Shown here: positions 39,817-48,300 of the stretch, piece after piece
Numbering within the stretch: the first letter of the stretch is position 1
Layout of the letters: every line of letters starts with the position of its first letter
Assembly: GCF_002939385.1 (NCBI RefSeq)
Contig: NZ_MULI01000005.1
Coordinates: 1 to 64,000, forward strand
DNA: 64,000 bases
Reading direction: 5' to 3'
Source: Streptomyces sp. MH60
GTDB lineage: Bacteria > Actinomycetota > Actinomycetes > Streptomycetales > Streptomycetaceae
Translations under genes and position numbers: made by a program
The notes under the pieces: generated by a model
Databases searched by the model: none
Told to the model about the DNA's origin: nothing
What the model saw: the letters and a program-made list of their open reading frames with translations, nothing else

Positions 39817-40117
39817 CGCTCTCGGGCTCCGTCCTCCTGGGTTTCGCAGGACAGTAGTGACCCGGGACACGTCGCGTCTCTACATCTGAGCGAGATCTGA
39901 GCATCACGATCCGATAGCAATCGGACACGAGTCGTAGCACTTGTGAGCTGGGCGCATATCGGCCGGATAACTTCGAGCGGCCGCAACCCGAAGCCTCTTG
40001 ACGCCGTCCCCCTCCATCGGCGTCACTGCACAGGACGCACGCGCGCGTGCCCGTCCCTGACCCGTCCCGATTTCTACCCGTGCCGAGCGTACGGCCGATG
40101 AACCGAAGGGAGCCCGG
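39817..40117. other. Divergent gluA-gluR regulatory region
   Basis: 301 bp, no gene. It has lower GC than its surroundings and holds candidate GluR sites (39884-39925). It must carry promoters for gluABCD (minus) and gluR-gluK (plus). The distance of the candidates to the gluA start (about 70-110 nt) fits a role at the gluA promoter. Confidence 0.6.
39884..39925. promoter_or_regulatory. Candidate GluR operator elements
   Basis: ATCTGAGC occurs twice at 39884-39891 and 39895-39902, an 11-bp period typical of OmpR-family sites. A perfect inverted repeat TCCGAT-AGCA-ATCGGA follows at 39910-39925. GluR is an OmpR-family regulator and is reported to bind this intergenic region in S. coelicolor. 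Which element it uses is my inference. Confidence 0.45.
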
Positions 40118-40804
40118 ATGAGACTGCTGCTCGTCGAGGACGACAACCACGTGGCCGCCGCCCTGTCCGCGATCCTGGCTCGGCACGGCTTCGACGTCAC
40201 CCACGCGCGCAGCGGCGAGGAGGCGCTCCAGGCGCTCGTCCCCGAGGTCGACGGCTTCGGCGTCGTCCTGCTCGACCTGGGACTGCCCGACCAGGACGGC
40301 TACGAGGTCTGCGGCAAGATCCGCAAGCGCACCAGCACTCCGGTCATCATGGTCACCGCGCGCTCCGACGTGCGCTCCCGCATCCACGGCCTCAATCTCG
40401 GCGCCGACGACTACGTGGTCAAGCCGTACGACACCGGGGAACTGCTCGCCCGGATCCACGCCGTCAGCCGGCGCACCGTGCACGAGGAGGCCAACGGGGG
40501 CACGGAGACCGTCGTCCGCCTCGGCGCCGTGCGTATCGAGCTGTCGACACGCCAGGTCAGCGTGGACGGTTCGGTCGTCCAACTCACCCGCAAGGAGTTC
40601 GATCTGCTCGCCCTGCTCGCCCAGCGCCCCGGTGTGGTCTTCCGCCGCGAGCAGATCATCAGCGAGGTCTGGCGCACCAGCTGGGAGGGGACCGGGCGCA
40701 CCCTGGAGGTGCACGTCGCCTCCCTGCGGTCCAAACTGCACATGCCTGCGCTGATCGAGACCGTCCGCGGCGTCGGCTACCGCCTCGTCGCCCCGACCGC
40801 CTAG
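40118..40804 (+). CDS. gluR: OmpR-family response regulator GluR
   Basis: 228 aa. An N-terminal receiver (MRLLLVEDDNHVAAALSAIL) has acceptor Asp in VVLLDLGLPDQDGYE and Lys in YVVKPYDTGELLARIH. The C-terminal winged helix is of OmpR/PhoB type (VQLTRKEFDLLALLAQRPG, then ALIETVRGVGYRLV). The location next to gluABCD matches GluR of S. coelicolor, which activates glutamate uptake. ATG at 40118 after GGGAGCCC. gluK follows after 9 nt, so the pair is one operon. Confidence 0.9.
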   Translation: MRLLLVEDDNHVAAALSAILARHGFDVTHARSGEEALQALVPEVDGFGVVLLDLGLPDQDGYEVCGKIRKRTSTPVIMVTARSDVRSRIHGLNLGADDYVVKPYDTGELLARIHAVSRRTVHEEANGGTETVVRLGAVRIELSTRQVSVDGSVVQLTRKEFDLLALLAQRPGVVFRREQIISEVWRTSWEGTGRTLEVHVASLRSKLHMPALIETVRGVGYRLVAPTA

Positions 40805-40813
40805 CGGGGCCGG

Positions 40814-42247
40814 GTGAGCACACGCCTGCTCCCGCTGCTCATCGTCCTGATGGCGGCCGTACTGCTCGCGCTCGGCGTCCCGCTCGGCGTCAGCGTCGCC
40901 CGCGCGGAGCAGCAGCAGGTCGTCATCGACCGCATCGACGACACGGCACGCTTCGCCGCGCTCGCCCAGTTCGTCACCGAGGACGGGACGGGCGGCTCAC
41001 GCCAGACGGACACGGACGAGCGGCTGGCGACCCTGCAGACCGAGCTGACCAGCTACTACGAGGTCTACGGCATCAAGGCGGGCGTCTTCTACCGCAACCA
41101 CATCCCGATGGCCAACGCGCCCACGACGTGGTTCCTGCCGCAGACCGGCGAGGTCCGCGACTCCTTCGACGAGGCGCTGCTCAGCCGCCGCAGCCACGAC
41201 CCCGCGCAGGTGTGGCCCTGGCAGGACGGCAGGCTCGTGGTGGCCTCGCCGGTCATCCGGGACGGAGACGTGGTCGCCGTCGTCGTCACCGAGTCGCCGA
41301 CCGACTCGATGCGCTCGGGGACCCTGCGCGGCTGGCTGGTCATCGGCGCCGGGGAGTTCGCCGCGATGCTGCTCGCCGTCGGTGCCGCCCTGCGGCTGAC
41401 CGGCTGGGTGCTCAGGCCGGTGCGGGTGCTCGACGCCACCACCCACGACATCGCCACCGGGCGGCTCAAGTCCCGGGTCGCGCCGTCCGGGGGGCCGCCC
41501 GAGCTCAGACGCCTGGCCCGGTCGTTCAACGAGATGGCCGACCACGTGGAGGACGTGCTGGAGCAGCAGCGCGCCTTCGTCGCCGACGCCTCGCACCAGC
41601 TGCGCAACCCGCTCGCCGCACTCCTGCTGCGCATCGAGCTGCTCGCCCTGGAACTGCCCGAGGGAAACCCGGAGATCGCCTCCGTCCAGACCGAGGGCAA
41701 ACGCCTCGCCCGGGTCCTGGACGACCTGCTCGACCTGGCGCTGGCCGAGCACAGCCAGGCCGACCTGAAGGTCACCGACATCGGCGCGCTGGCCGCCGAG
41801 CGGGTGGCGGCCTGGGCGCCGACGGCCGGGGCCAAGGGCGTACGGCTGGTCGGCGACTGCCCGCCGACCACGGGCTGGGCCGACCCGGTGAGTCTGTCGA
41901 GTGCCCTGGACGCGGTCATCGACAACGCGGTGAAGTTCACGCCGCGCGGCGAGACCGTCCGGCTCGTGGTGTCCTCCACGGGGGACGCCGCCACCGTCGT
42001 CGTCACCGACAACGGTCCCGGACTCACCGACGAGGAGCTCGCGCGCGTGGGCGACCGTTTCTGGCGCAGCGGCCGGCACCAGAACATCAAGGGCTCCGGC
42101 CTGGGCCTGTCCATCTGCCGGGCACTGCTCGCGGCGGGCGACGGCTCGATCTCCTTCGGCCACCACGAGCCGCACGGACTGCGGGTCACGGTCACCGTGC
42201 CCAGGACCGGCACGGCACCGACGGAGCCGCGGCAGCCGCGGCCCTAG
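40814..42247 (+). CDS. gluK: Sensor histidine kinase GluK
   Basis: 477 aa. An N-terminal membrane helix (LLPLLIVLMAAVLLALGVPL) is followed by an extracytoplasmic sensor of about 130 residues, a second helix near residue 175-200, a HAMP linker, a HisKA motif FVADASHQLRNPLAALLLRI with the acceptor His, and an HATPase domain (DNAVKFTPRG; DNGPGLTDEE; GSGLGLSICRALL). In S. coelicolor GluK responds to extracellular glutamate. The stop codon overlaps the convergent TAXI gene within CTAG. Confidence 0.9.
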   Translation: MSTRLLPLLIVLMAAVLLALGVPLGVSVARAEQQQVVIDRIDDTARFAALAQFVTEDGTGGSRQTDTDERLATLQTELTSYYEVYGIKAGVFYRNHIPMANAPTTWFLPQTGEVRDSFDEALLSRRSHDPAQVWPWQDGRLVVASPVIRDGDVVAVVVTESPTDSMRSGTLRGWLVIGAGEFAAMLLAVGAALRLTGWVLRPVRVLDATTHDIATGRLKSRVAPSGGPPELRRLARSFNEMADHVEDVLEQQRAFVADASHQLRNPLAALLLRIELLALELPEGNPEIASVQTEGKRLARVLDDLLDLALAEHSQADLKVTDIGALAAERVAAWAPTAGAKGVRLVGDCPPTTGWADPVSLSSALDAVIDNAVKFTPRGETVRLVVSSTGDAATVVVTDNGPGLTDEELARVGDRFWRSGRHQNIKGSGLGLSICRALLAAGDGSISFGHHEPHGLRVTVTVPRTGTAPTEPRQPRP

Positions 42248-43239
42248 GGTTTGACCGACCGGTAGTAGCGTCGGGCGCCCTCGTGCAGTTCCAGCGGGTC
42301 GGTGTAGATCGCGGTGCGCAGGTCCACCAGCTGGGCGGAGTGCACGTGCGCGCCGATGCCGTCGCGGCTGTCGAGCACGGTCCGGGTCAGCCACTCGGTG
42401 AGCCGCGGATCGACGTCCGCGCGGGTCATCAGCAGGTTGGACACCGCCATCGTCGGCACCACCGCGCCGTTCTGGACGGTGGGGTAGGCCGACTCCGGCA
42501 TGTTGGTGGTGCGGTAGTAGCGGGTCGCGCCGCCCGACTCGTGCAGCTTGGTGACCAGGTCGTCGCCGATCGGTACGAACCGGAAGGCGGAGCTCTCCGC
42601 TATCTTCTTGAGGCCGTCCGTCGGCACGCCGCCGGACCAGAAGAACGCGTCCAGCTCGTCGCCGAGCCGTCCGGGGCCGGTGTCGATCCCGTCCGCCCGG
42701 GGCGTGATGTCCGTCTCGGGGTCGATGCCCACGGCCTTCAGCAGCCGGGTGGCGATCAGCCGCACCCCCGAGTTGGGCAGCCCGATGGCCACCCGCTTGC
42801 CGCGCAGGTCGGCCACCGACTGGATGTCCGAGTCACTCGGCACGACCAGCTGCACGTAGTCGTCGTAGAGCCGGGTGACCCCGCGCAGTCCCTCGGCACC
42901 CGGGTTGCCGGCCAGTTTGTACGTCTCGACCGCGTCGGCCGCGGCGATGGTGAAGTCGGCCTTCCCGGACGCCACCCGCTCGACGTTCTCCTGCGAGCCC
43001 GCGCTGGTGATCAGCCGCACGTTCAGGTCCGGCATGTCCTTGCGCAGCTCGGCGCGCAGCAGCTCGCCGTACTTCTGGTAGACGCCCGCGCGGGTGCCCG
43101 TGCTGAACGTGATCGTCCCGCTCGGCGGCTTCTCGCCCAGCGGCAGCAGCCACCACAGCAGCAGCCCGAGCACGACGGCACCGGCGACCGCGCCCCGGAC
43201 GGCCCGGCGCCTGCCGATACGGGAGAGCAGCGTGGACAT
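42244..43239 (-). CDS. TAXI-family solute-binding protein (orphan)
   Basis: 331 aa. An N-terminal membrane anchor (VRGAVAGAVVLGLLLWWLLPLG), with no lipobox, is followed by a TRAP-associated extracytoplasmic immunogenic (TAXI) binding fold: TITFSTGTRAGVYQKYGELL; LITSAGSQENVERVASGKADF; LRGKRVAIGLPNSGVRLIA. No TRAP permease genes (DctQ/DctM) are nearby. A characterised TAXI protein from Thermus binds glutamate/glutamine, so glutamate is a reasonable guess here. ATG at 43239 with AGGAT upstream. It ends tail-to-tail with gluK, sharing the palindrome CTAG. Confidence 0.87.
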   Translation of the reverse strand: MSTLLSRIGRRRAVRGAVAGAVVLGLLLWWLLPLGEKPPSGTITFSTGTRAGVYQKYGELLRAELRKDMPDLNVRLITSAGSQENVERVASGKADFTIAAADAVETYKLAGNPGAEGLRGVTRLYDDYVQLVVPSDSDIQSVADLRGKRVAIGLPNSGVRLIATRLLKAVGIDPETDITPRADGIDTGPGRLGDELDAFFWSGGVPTDGLKKIAESSAFRFVPIGDDLVTKLHESGGATRYYRTTNMPESAYPTVQNGAVVPTMAVSNLLMTRADVDPRLTEWLTRTVLDSRDGIGAHVHSAQLVDLRTAIYTDPLELHEGARRYYRSVKP

Positions 43240-43352
43240 GGGGGCGATCCTGCCAGGCGGCACCCGCACTGACCAGGGCCGGGCTCACACGGCGGCACCA
43301 CGGCACCGCGCGGCACCCGGCACCGGGCGCGCGGACGCCGCCGGCACCGGGG

Positions 43353-44582
43353 TCAGTCGCCGACCGACGCCTCCGCCTCCGCCGCCCGGGGCGCCCCCTC
43401 GGCGGGGCCGGGACGGTCGGGGTTGTCGCGGGGCCGGAAGAGGCGCATCGCCAGCGGCTCGGTGAAGCGCGCGGTGAGAGGGCCGAGGACGACCAGGATG
43501 AGGACGTACGCCGTGGCCAGCGGCCCCAGGGACGGCTCGATGCCGGCCGAGACCGCGAGGCCCGCGATGACGATGGAGAACTCGCCGCGCGCCACCAGCG
43601 CGCCGCCCGTCCGCCACCGGCCCTTGACGGAGATCCCGGCCCGCCGCGCCGCCCAGTACCCGGTGGCGATCTTCGTCACGGCGGTCAGCAGGGCCAGCGC
43701 CAGCGCGGGCAGCAGGACCGGCGGAATGCTGGCCGGGTCCGTGTGCAGGCCGAAGAAGACGAAGAAGACCGCCGCGAACAGGTCCCGCAGCGGGCTCAGC
43801 AGCGTGTGCGCGCCCTCCGCGACCTCCCCGGACAGCGCGATGCCCACCAGGAAGGCGCCCACCGCCGCCGACACCTGGAGCTGCTGTGCGACACCGGCGA
43901 CGAGGATCGTCAGGCCGAGCACCACCAGGAGCAGCTTCTCGGGATCGTCGCTGGAGACGAAACGGGAGATGAGCCGGCCGTAGCGCACCGCCACGAACAG
44001 CACCAGTCCCGCCGCGGCCAGCGCGACCGCCAGCGTGATGCTCCCGGTCATCAGACCGGCACCGGCGACCAGGGCCGTGACGATGGGCAGGTACACCGCC
44101 ATCGCCAGGTCCTCCAGGACCAGCACACTGAGGATCACCGGCGTCTCGCGGTTGCCGACCCGGCCCAGGTCGCCGAGGACCTTCGCGATCACACCGGACG
44201 ACGAGATCCACGTCACGCCGGCCAGCACCACGGCGGCCACCGGACCCCAGCCCATCAGCAGCGCCGCCACCGCGCCCGGCACCGCGTTGAGCGCGCAGTC
44301 GACGAGGCCGGCCGGATAGTGGGACTTGAGGTTGGTGACCAGGTCGCTCGCCGTGTACTCCAGGCCCAGCATCAGCAGCAGGAGGATGACGCCGATCTCG
44401 GCGCCGGTCGCGACGAACTCCTCGCTCGCGCCGAGCGGGAGCAGGCCGCCCTCGCCGAAGGCCAGACCGGCCAGCAGGTACAGCGGGATGGGGGAGAGGC
44501 GGTAACGGCCGGCGAACCGGCCGAGGAGCCCGAGCCCCAGGATGATGGAACCGAACTCGATCAGCAGAACCGCGGAGTGCAC
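43353..44582 (-). CDS. CPA2-type cation:proton antiporter (KhtU/CpeB-like)
   Basis: 409 aa with about 12 membrane helices. It belongs to the KefB/CPA2 family: LLEF-type N-terminus, then LLLMLGLEYTASDLV, VTWISSSGVIAKVL with the ion-binding motif, and FFVFFGLHTDPASIPP. It lacks the KTN domain of KefC; regulation is supplied by the separate upstream subunit. The GTG at 44582 lies 4 nt after that gene's stop and its ribosome site is within it. It probably exports K+ or Na+ for protons and is linked to osmotic or pH balance. Confidence 0.88.
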   Translation of the reverse strand: MHSAVLLIEFGSIILGLGLLGRFAGRYRLSPIPLYLLAGLAFGEGGLLPLGASEEFVATGAEIGVILLLLMLGLEYTASDLVTNLKSHYPAGLVDCALNAVPGAVAALLMGWGPVAAVVLAGVTWISSSGVIAKVLGDLGRVGNRETPVILSVLVLEDLAMAVYLPIVTALVAGAGLMTGSITLAVALAAAGLVLFVAVRYGRLISRFVSSDDPEKLLLVVLGLTILVAGVAQQLQVSAAVGAFLVGIALSGEVAEGAHTLLSPLRDLFAAVFFVFFGLHTDPASIPPVLLPALALALLTAVTKIATGYWAARRAGISVKGRWRTGGALVARGEFSIVIAGLAVSAGIEPSLGPLATAYVLILVVLGPLTARFTEPLAMRLFRPRDNPDRPGPAEGAPRAAEAEASVGD

Positions 44583-44586
44583 CGGC

Positions 44587-45072
44587 TCACTCCTGCCCGA
44601 GTATCGCCGCGGCGGCGTCGACGCCCTCACGGGTGCCGATGACGATCAAGGTGTCACCACCCACGAGCCGGAAGTCCGGGGCCGGCGAGGGAATCGCCTC
44701 GGCCCGTCGCAGCACCGCCACGATCGAGGCTCCCGTGTCGGTCCGCATCCGGGTGTCGCCCAGCAGTCGTCCGTTCCAGCGGGAGGTGGCGGCCACCTCG
44801 ACCCGCTCGGCGACCAGCCCCAGATCGGTGGTGTAGAGCAGGCTCGCGCTGTGGTGGGAGGGCTTCAGCGCGTCGATCAGCACGCCCGCCTCGGGGCCGC
44901 TCAGCCGTAGCGAGTGGGCGCAGGAATCGGGATCGTCGGACCGGTACACGTTCACCGTGCGGGCGCCGTCGCGGTGGGCCACCACCGACAGGTGGCGGTG
45001 TTCGCGGGTCACCAGGTCGTACTGGACCCCGATACCCGGGAGCGGCGTCGCCCTCAGGCGTGGAGCTGACAC
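44587..45072 (-). CDS. Antiporter regulatory subunit with RCK_C (TrkA-C) domain (KhtT/CpeA-like)
   Basis: 161 aa. An N-terminal KhtT-type beta domain (ATPLPGIGVQYDLVTREHRH) is followed by a C-terminal RCK_C/TrkA-C domain (GASIVAVLRRAEAIPSPAPD, then RLVGGDTLIVIGTREGVDAA). In Bacillus KhtTU and in Streptomyces CpeA-CpeB (as I recall) this subunit binds c-di-AMP and controls the antiporter encoded next to it. GTG at 45072 with GAGGGG 8 nt upstream. The antiporter gene follows with a 4-nt gap, so the two are one operon. Confidence 0.86.
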   Translation of the reverse strand: MSAPRLRATPLPGIGVQYDLVTREHRHLSVVAHRDGARTVNVYRSDDPDSCAHSLRLSGPEAGVLIDALKPSHHSASLLYTTDLGLVAERVEVAATSRWNGRLLGDTRMRTDTGASIVAVLRRAEAIPSPAPDFRLVGGDTLIVIGTREGVDAAAAILGQE

Positions 45073-45291
45073 GTGCTTTCCCCTCATTCGTCCTGCGCTG
45101 GCTGCCGCGTCGCTCGCTGCCCTTTGCTGCGTCTGTGCACGTGGGTGCCGTGCTCGCGACCTCGCCATGCTGCCATCCGCACGTACGGTGGCGATATGGG
45201 TGTCGTGACGGATATACGCAGCCGGTCGCGGTCGGCGAAGCTGGCCGCGGGGGTGTCGTGCGAGCGGGCCGGGAGGAGCGGAAAGAGGAAC

Positions 45292-46278
45292 GTGTCGCTG
45301 TTCTGGCGGATCTTCTCGCTCAACGCCGCCGGCCTGGTCGTCGCCACCGCACTGCTGCTGGGACCGGTCACCGTGTCGACCCCCGTGCTGGCCGGGGAGG
45401 CCCTCGTCCTGCTGGCGGGCCTCGCGGCACTGCTGGTCGGCAACGCGGTCGTCCTGCGCATCGGACTCACCCCGCTGCACCGGCTGGGCCGGGCCATGTC
45501 CACCGCCGACCTGCTGGTGCCCGGAACCCGGCCCACGGTCTCCGGACCGGCCGAGGCGGCGCAGCTGATCGCGACGTACAACACGATGCTGGACCGGCTC
45601 CAGGCCGAACGCGCCGCCGGTGCCGGCCGGGCGCTTGAGGCCCAGGAACGCGAACGGCACCGCATCGCGCGCGAACTCCACGACGAGGTCGGCCAGACCC
45701 TCACCGCCGTCCTCCTCCAGCTCAAACGCGTCGCCGACCGCGTCCCCGGCGACCTGCGCGACGAGGTGACCCTGGCCCAGGAGGCCACTCGGGCCGGACT
45801 CGACGAGATCCGCCGCATCGCGCGCCGCCTGCGGCCCGGCGTCCTGGAGGAACTCGGCCTGGCCAGCGCCCTGCGCTCGCTCGCCACCGAGTTCACCCAC
45901 CACGGACTGACCGTCCAGCACCAGATCCCCGGTGACCTGCCCCCGCTCGCCCCGGAGGCCGAACTCGTGCTCTACCGGGTCGCCCAGGAGGGCCTGACCA
46001 ACACCGCCCGCCACGCCTCCGCCGCCCGCGCCGCGCTCACGCTGCGCCCACTGCCGCCGTCCGAGGGCGGCGGTGTCGAACTGCTCGTCCGCGACGACGG
46101 CACCGGCCTCGGCACGGCCGCCGAGGGCGCCGGCATCCGCGGGATGCGGGAGCGGGCCCTGCTGATAGGAGCCGACATCCACTTCCAGCCCGCCCCCGGA
46201 GGGGGCACCGACGTACGCCTGCGCGTCCCCGCGCCGCCCGGGGACCGTTCCGCAGACCGAACCGGAGACAGCCCCTGA
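45292..46278 (+). CDS. NarL/DesK-type sensor histidine kinase
   Basis: 328 aa. Two membrane helices (FWRIFSLNAAGLVVATALLL and LAGEALVLLAGLAALLVGNAVVL), a HAMP-like linker, a HisKA_3 domain with acceptor His in RERHRIARELHDEVGQTLTAV, and an HATPase_c domain (YRVAQEGLTNTARHA; DDGTGLG; GIRGMRERA). The GTG at 45292 has AGAGGA just upstream and directly precedes the first helix. An ATG at 45196 is in frame and would add 32 basic residues. The stop overlaps the response regulator ATG (TGATG). The signal is unknown. Confidence 0.87.
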   Translation: MSLFWRIFSLNAAGLVVATALLLGPVTVSTPVLAGEALVLLAGLAALLVGNAVVLRIGLTPLHRLGRAMSTADLLVPGTRPTVSGPAEAAQLIATYNTMLDRLQAERAAGAGRALEAQERERHRIARELHDEVGQTLTAVLLQLKRVADRVPGDLRDEVTLAQEATRAGLDEIRRIARRLRPGVLEELGLASALRSLATEFTHHGLTVQHQIPGDLPPLAPEAELVLYRVAQEGLTNTARHASAARAALTLRPLPPSEGGGVELLVRDDGTGLGTAAEGAGIRGMRERALLIGADIHFQPAPGGGTDVRLRVPAPPGDRSADRTGDSP

Positions 46279-46937
46279 TGTCCCAACGGCCCCCGATCCG
46301 CGTCCTGCTCGCCGACGACCACACCCTCGTACGCCGCGGAGTCCGCCTCATCCTGGACGGCGAACCCGATCTGACGGTGCTCGCCGAGGCCGGTGACGGT
46401 GCCGAAGCGGTCGCGGCCGCGCGTGCCACCGAGGTCGACCTGGCCGTCCTGGACGTCGCCATGCCCCGCATGACCGGCCTCCAGGCGGCCCGCGAACTCT
46501 CCCGCCGCCTGCCCGAGCTGCGCATCCTGATCCTGACCATGTACGACAACGAGCAGTACTTCTTCGAGGCCCTCAAGGCGGGCGCCTGCGGATACGTCCT
46601 CAAGTCCGTCGCCGACCGCGACCTGGTCGAGGCGTGCCGGGCCGCGGTGCGCGACGAGCCCTTCATCTACCCCGGCGCCGAACGGGCCCTCGTCCGCTCC
46701 TACCTGGACCGCGTGCAGGGCGGCGGCGGCCTGCCCGAGCGGCCGATCACCGAGCGCGAGGAGGAGATCCTCAAGCTCGTCGCCGAGGGCCACACCTCCA
46801 AGGAGATCGGCGAGCTGCTGTTCATCAGCGCCAAGACCGTCGAACGCCACCGCGCGAACCTCCTGCAGAAGCTCGGCGTCCGCGACCGGCTGGAACTCAC
46901 CCGGTACGCGATCCGCGCGGGGCTCATCGAGCCGTGA
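46278..46937 (+). CDS. NarL/FixJ-family response regulator
   Basis: 219 aa. An N-terminal receiver (IRVLLADDHTLVRRGVRLIL) has acceptor Asp in LAVLDVAMPRMTG and Lys in GYVLKSVADRDL. The C-terminal LuxR helix-turn-helix reads ITEREEEILKLVAEGHTSKEI, then SAKTVERHRANLLQKLGVRD. Coupled to the upstream kinase by a 1-nt start/stop overlap. The targets are unknown; the adjacent divergent antiporter operon is a possibility. Confidence 0.92.
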   Translation: MSQRPPIRVLLADDHTLVRRGVRLILDGEPDLTVLAEAGDGAEAVAAARATEVDLAVLDVAMPRMTGLQAARELSRRLPELRILILTMYDNEQYFFEALKAGACGYVLKSVADRDLVEACRAAVRDEPFIYPGAERALVRSYLDRVQGGGGLPERPITEREEEILKLVAEGHTSKEIGELLFISAKTVERHRANLLQKLGVRDRLELTRYAIRAGLIEP

Positions 46938-46965
46938 GCCGCGCACCCGGCGCCCGCACCGGCGG

Positions 46966-48156
46966 TCAGCAGCCGATCGGCGCGGAGCCCACGGCCACGT
47001 CGTCGAACCAGAGGGTGTCGTCGCCCGTCGCGTAGCTCTCCCAGCCCAGTCGCAGCGCGGTCGGCCGGGGCGCGCTGCCGCGGGCGAGCCACTGCTGGTC
47101 GACGTCCTGCGTCGGCACCCCGTCGGCGTGCAGGCCCGGAACCTGCTCGTCGCCGAGCCAGGTGTCCAGGTGACCGGCCGAGGTGTCGACCGCGAACTGC
47201 AGGCACTGCCAGCCGTCCGTCGGCAGCGGCCTGCTCAGCGCGACCCCGGCCGGGCTCTGCGCGGGCAGGGTGGCGTCGTCGCTCTCCCGGTTCCACTGCA
47301 GCGCGCCGTTCTGGCCGCCCACGCGCAGCGCCCGGCCGCCCTGCGCCGAGTCCGGCATCGACACGAAGGTGACGTGCGAGGTGGGCAGTGCGGTGGTGTG
47401 CCGGACCCACATGCGTCCGTACAGCACGGGCCCGACCGACGACAGGTCCGCGGCATGGGCGACGAAGGCGTGGTTGCAGTACCCGGCCCGGCCGTCCACG
47501 CGCAGCGACCTGCCGCCCGCGTGCGACACCGCCGAGTCGACGGCGACCGTGCCCGTGCCCTGGCAGTCGGGCGCGGTGAACCGCCAGTCGCCGGACGGCT
47601 CGGGGCCGGCCTGGTCCTCGAAGCCCGAGCAGATCACGGCGTCCCCGCACTCCGCGGAGGGCGGCGGAGTGGTGGCGGGAGGCGTGGTCGGCGGTGGCGT
47701 GCCGGTCGGCGGTGTGGTGGTGGGCGGTGTCCCGTCGTCGCCGCAGGAGGAGCCGTTGAGCGCGAAGTCGTCCGGCGCGGGATCGGCGGACCGCCAGGTC
47801 CCCTGCACCCCGAACTCGGCGGTGCCGCCGGTGGACAGCGTGCCGTTCCAGTCCGTGTTGACCGCGACGACGGACGCGCCGGACTGCGTGACGGCCGCGT
47901 TCCACGCCGACGTCACCTGCTGATCGCCGGTGTAGGTCCAGGTCAGACGCCAGTCGTTCACCGCGGGGCCGAGATTGGTGACCCGCACCCGGGCGGTGTA
48001 GCCGCCCGCCCACGCGTCGACGGTGTAGTCGACCCGGCAGGCGGCAGCCGCCGCACCGCTCGCGGGCATCGCCACCAGGACCGACACGACCAGCGCCACG
48101 GCGGCCACCGCCGCGGTCCAGGGCCGGCGCAGTAATCGGAGAACTCGGGTGCGCAC
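46966..48156 (-). CDS. Secreted CBM2 protein with Cip1-like C-terminal domain
   Basis: 396 aa. A Sec-type signal peptide (RRPWTAAVAAVALVVSVLVA) ends near GAAAAAC. A family 2 cellulose-binding module follows (CRVDYTVDAWAGGYTARVRV; TNLGPAVNDWRLTWTY), with the usual Trp residues. A Thr/Pro linker (PTTTPPTGTPPPTTPP) leads to a beta-jelly-roll domain resembling Trichoderma Cip1, a lyase-like protein found with cellulases (GGRSLRVDGRAGYC; YGRMWVRHTTALPTSH; LWFDDVAVG). The GTG at 48156 has GGAGG upstream. A perfect CebR-type operator lies 50 nt upstream, so induction by cello-oligosaccharides is expected. Confidence 0.85.
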   Translation of the reverse strand: MRTRVLRLLRRPWTAAVAAVALVVSVLVAMPASGAAAAACRVDYTVDAWAGGYTARVRVTNLGPAVNDWRLTWTYTGDQQVTSAWNAAVTQSGASVVAVNTDWNGTLSTGGTAEFGVQGTWRSADPAPDDFALNGSSCGDDGTPPTTTPPTGTPPPTTPPATTPPPSAECGDAVICSGFEDQAGPEPSGDWRFTAPDCQGTGTVAVDSAVSHAGGRSLRVDGRAGYCNHAFVAHAADLSSVGPVLYGRMWVRHTTALPTSHVTFVSMPDSAQGGRALRVGGQNGALQWNRESDDATLPAQSPAGVALSRPLPTDGWQCLQFAVDTSAGHLDTWLGDEQVPGLHADGVPTQDVDQQWLARGSAPRPTALRLGWESYATGDDTLWFDDVAVGSAPIGC

Positions 48157-48205
48157 AGGGTGCCTCCAGTGCGGGAGAGGGAATGCGTGAGCGCCACACG
48201 GCATA

Positions 48206-48219
48206 TGGGAGCGCTCCCA
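48206..48219. promoter_or_regulatory. CebR-type operator
   Basis: TGGGAGCGCTCCCA, a perfect 14-bp palindrome equal to the published consensus of CebR, the LacI-family cellobiose/cellotriose-responsive repressor of cellulose-utilisation genes in Streptomyces. Its position upstream of a cellulose-binding secreted protein fits control of that gene. Confidence 0.8.
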
Positions 48220-48287
48220 CCACAGGAGAGCGGGTCTGACGGTGTACTGTCAATATGTGCGCGGCACTGGGCGCGATCGTGACCGCC

Positions 48288-48293
48288 TACTCT
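48288..48293 (+). promoter_or_regulatory. -10 box for a probably leaderless miaB transcript
   Basis: TACTCT ends 7 nt before the miaB ATG, and no Shine-Dalgarno lies between. The stretch TACTCTTG...CCATG parallels rimO's TAGTCTTG...CCATG. Confidence 0.5.
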
Positions 48294-48300
48294 TGTTGCC

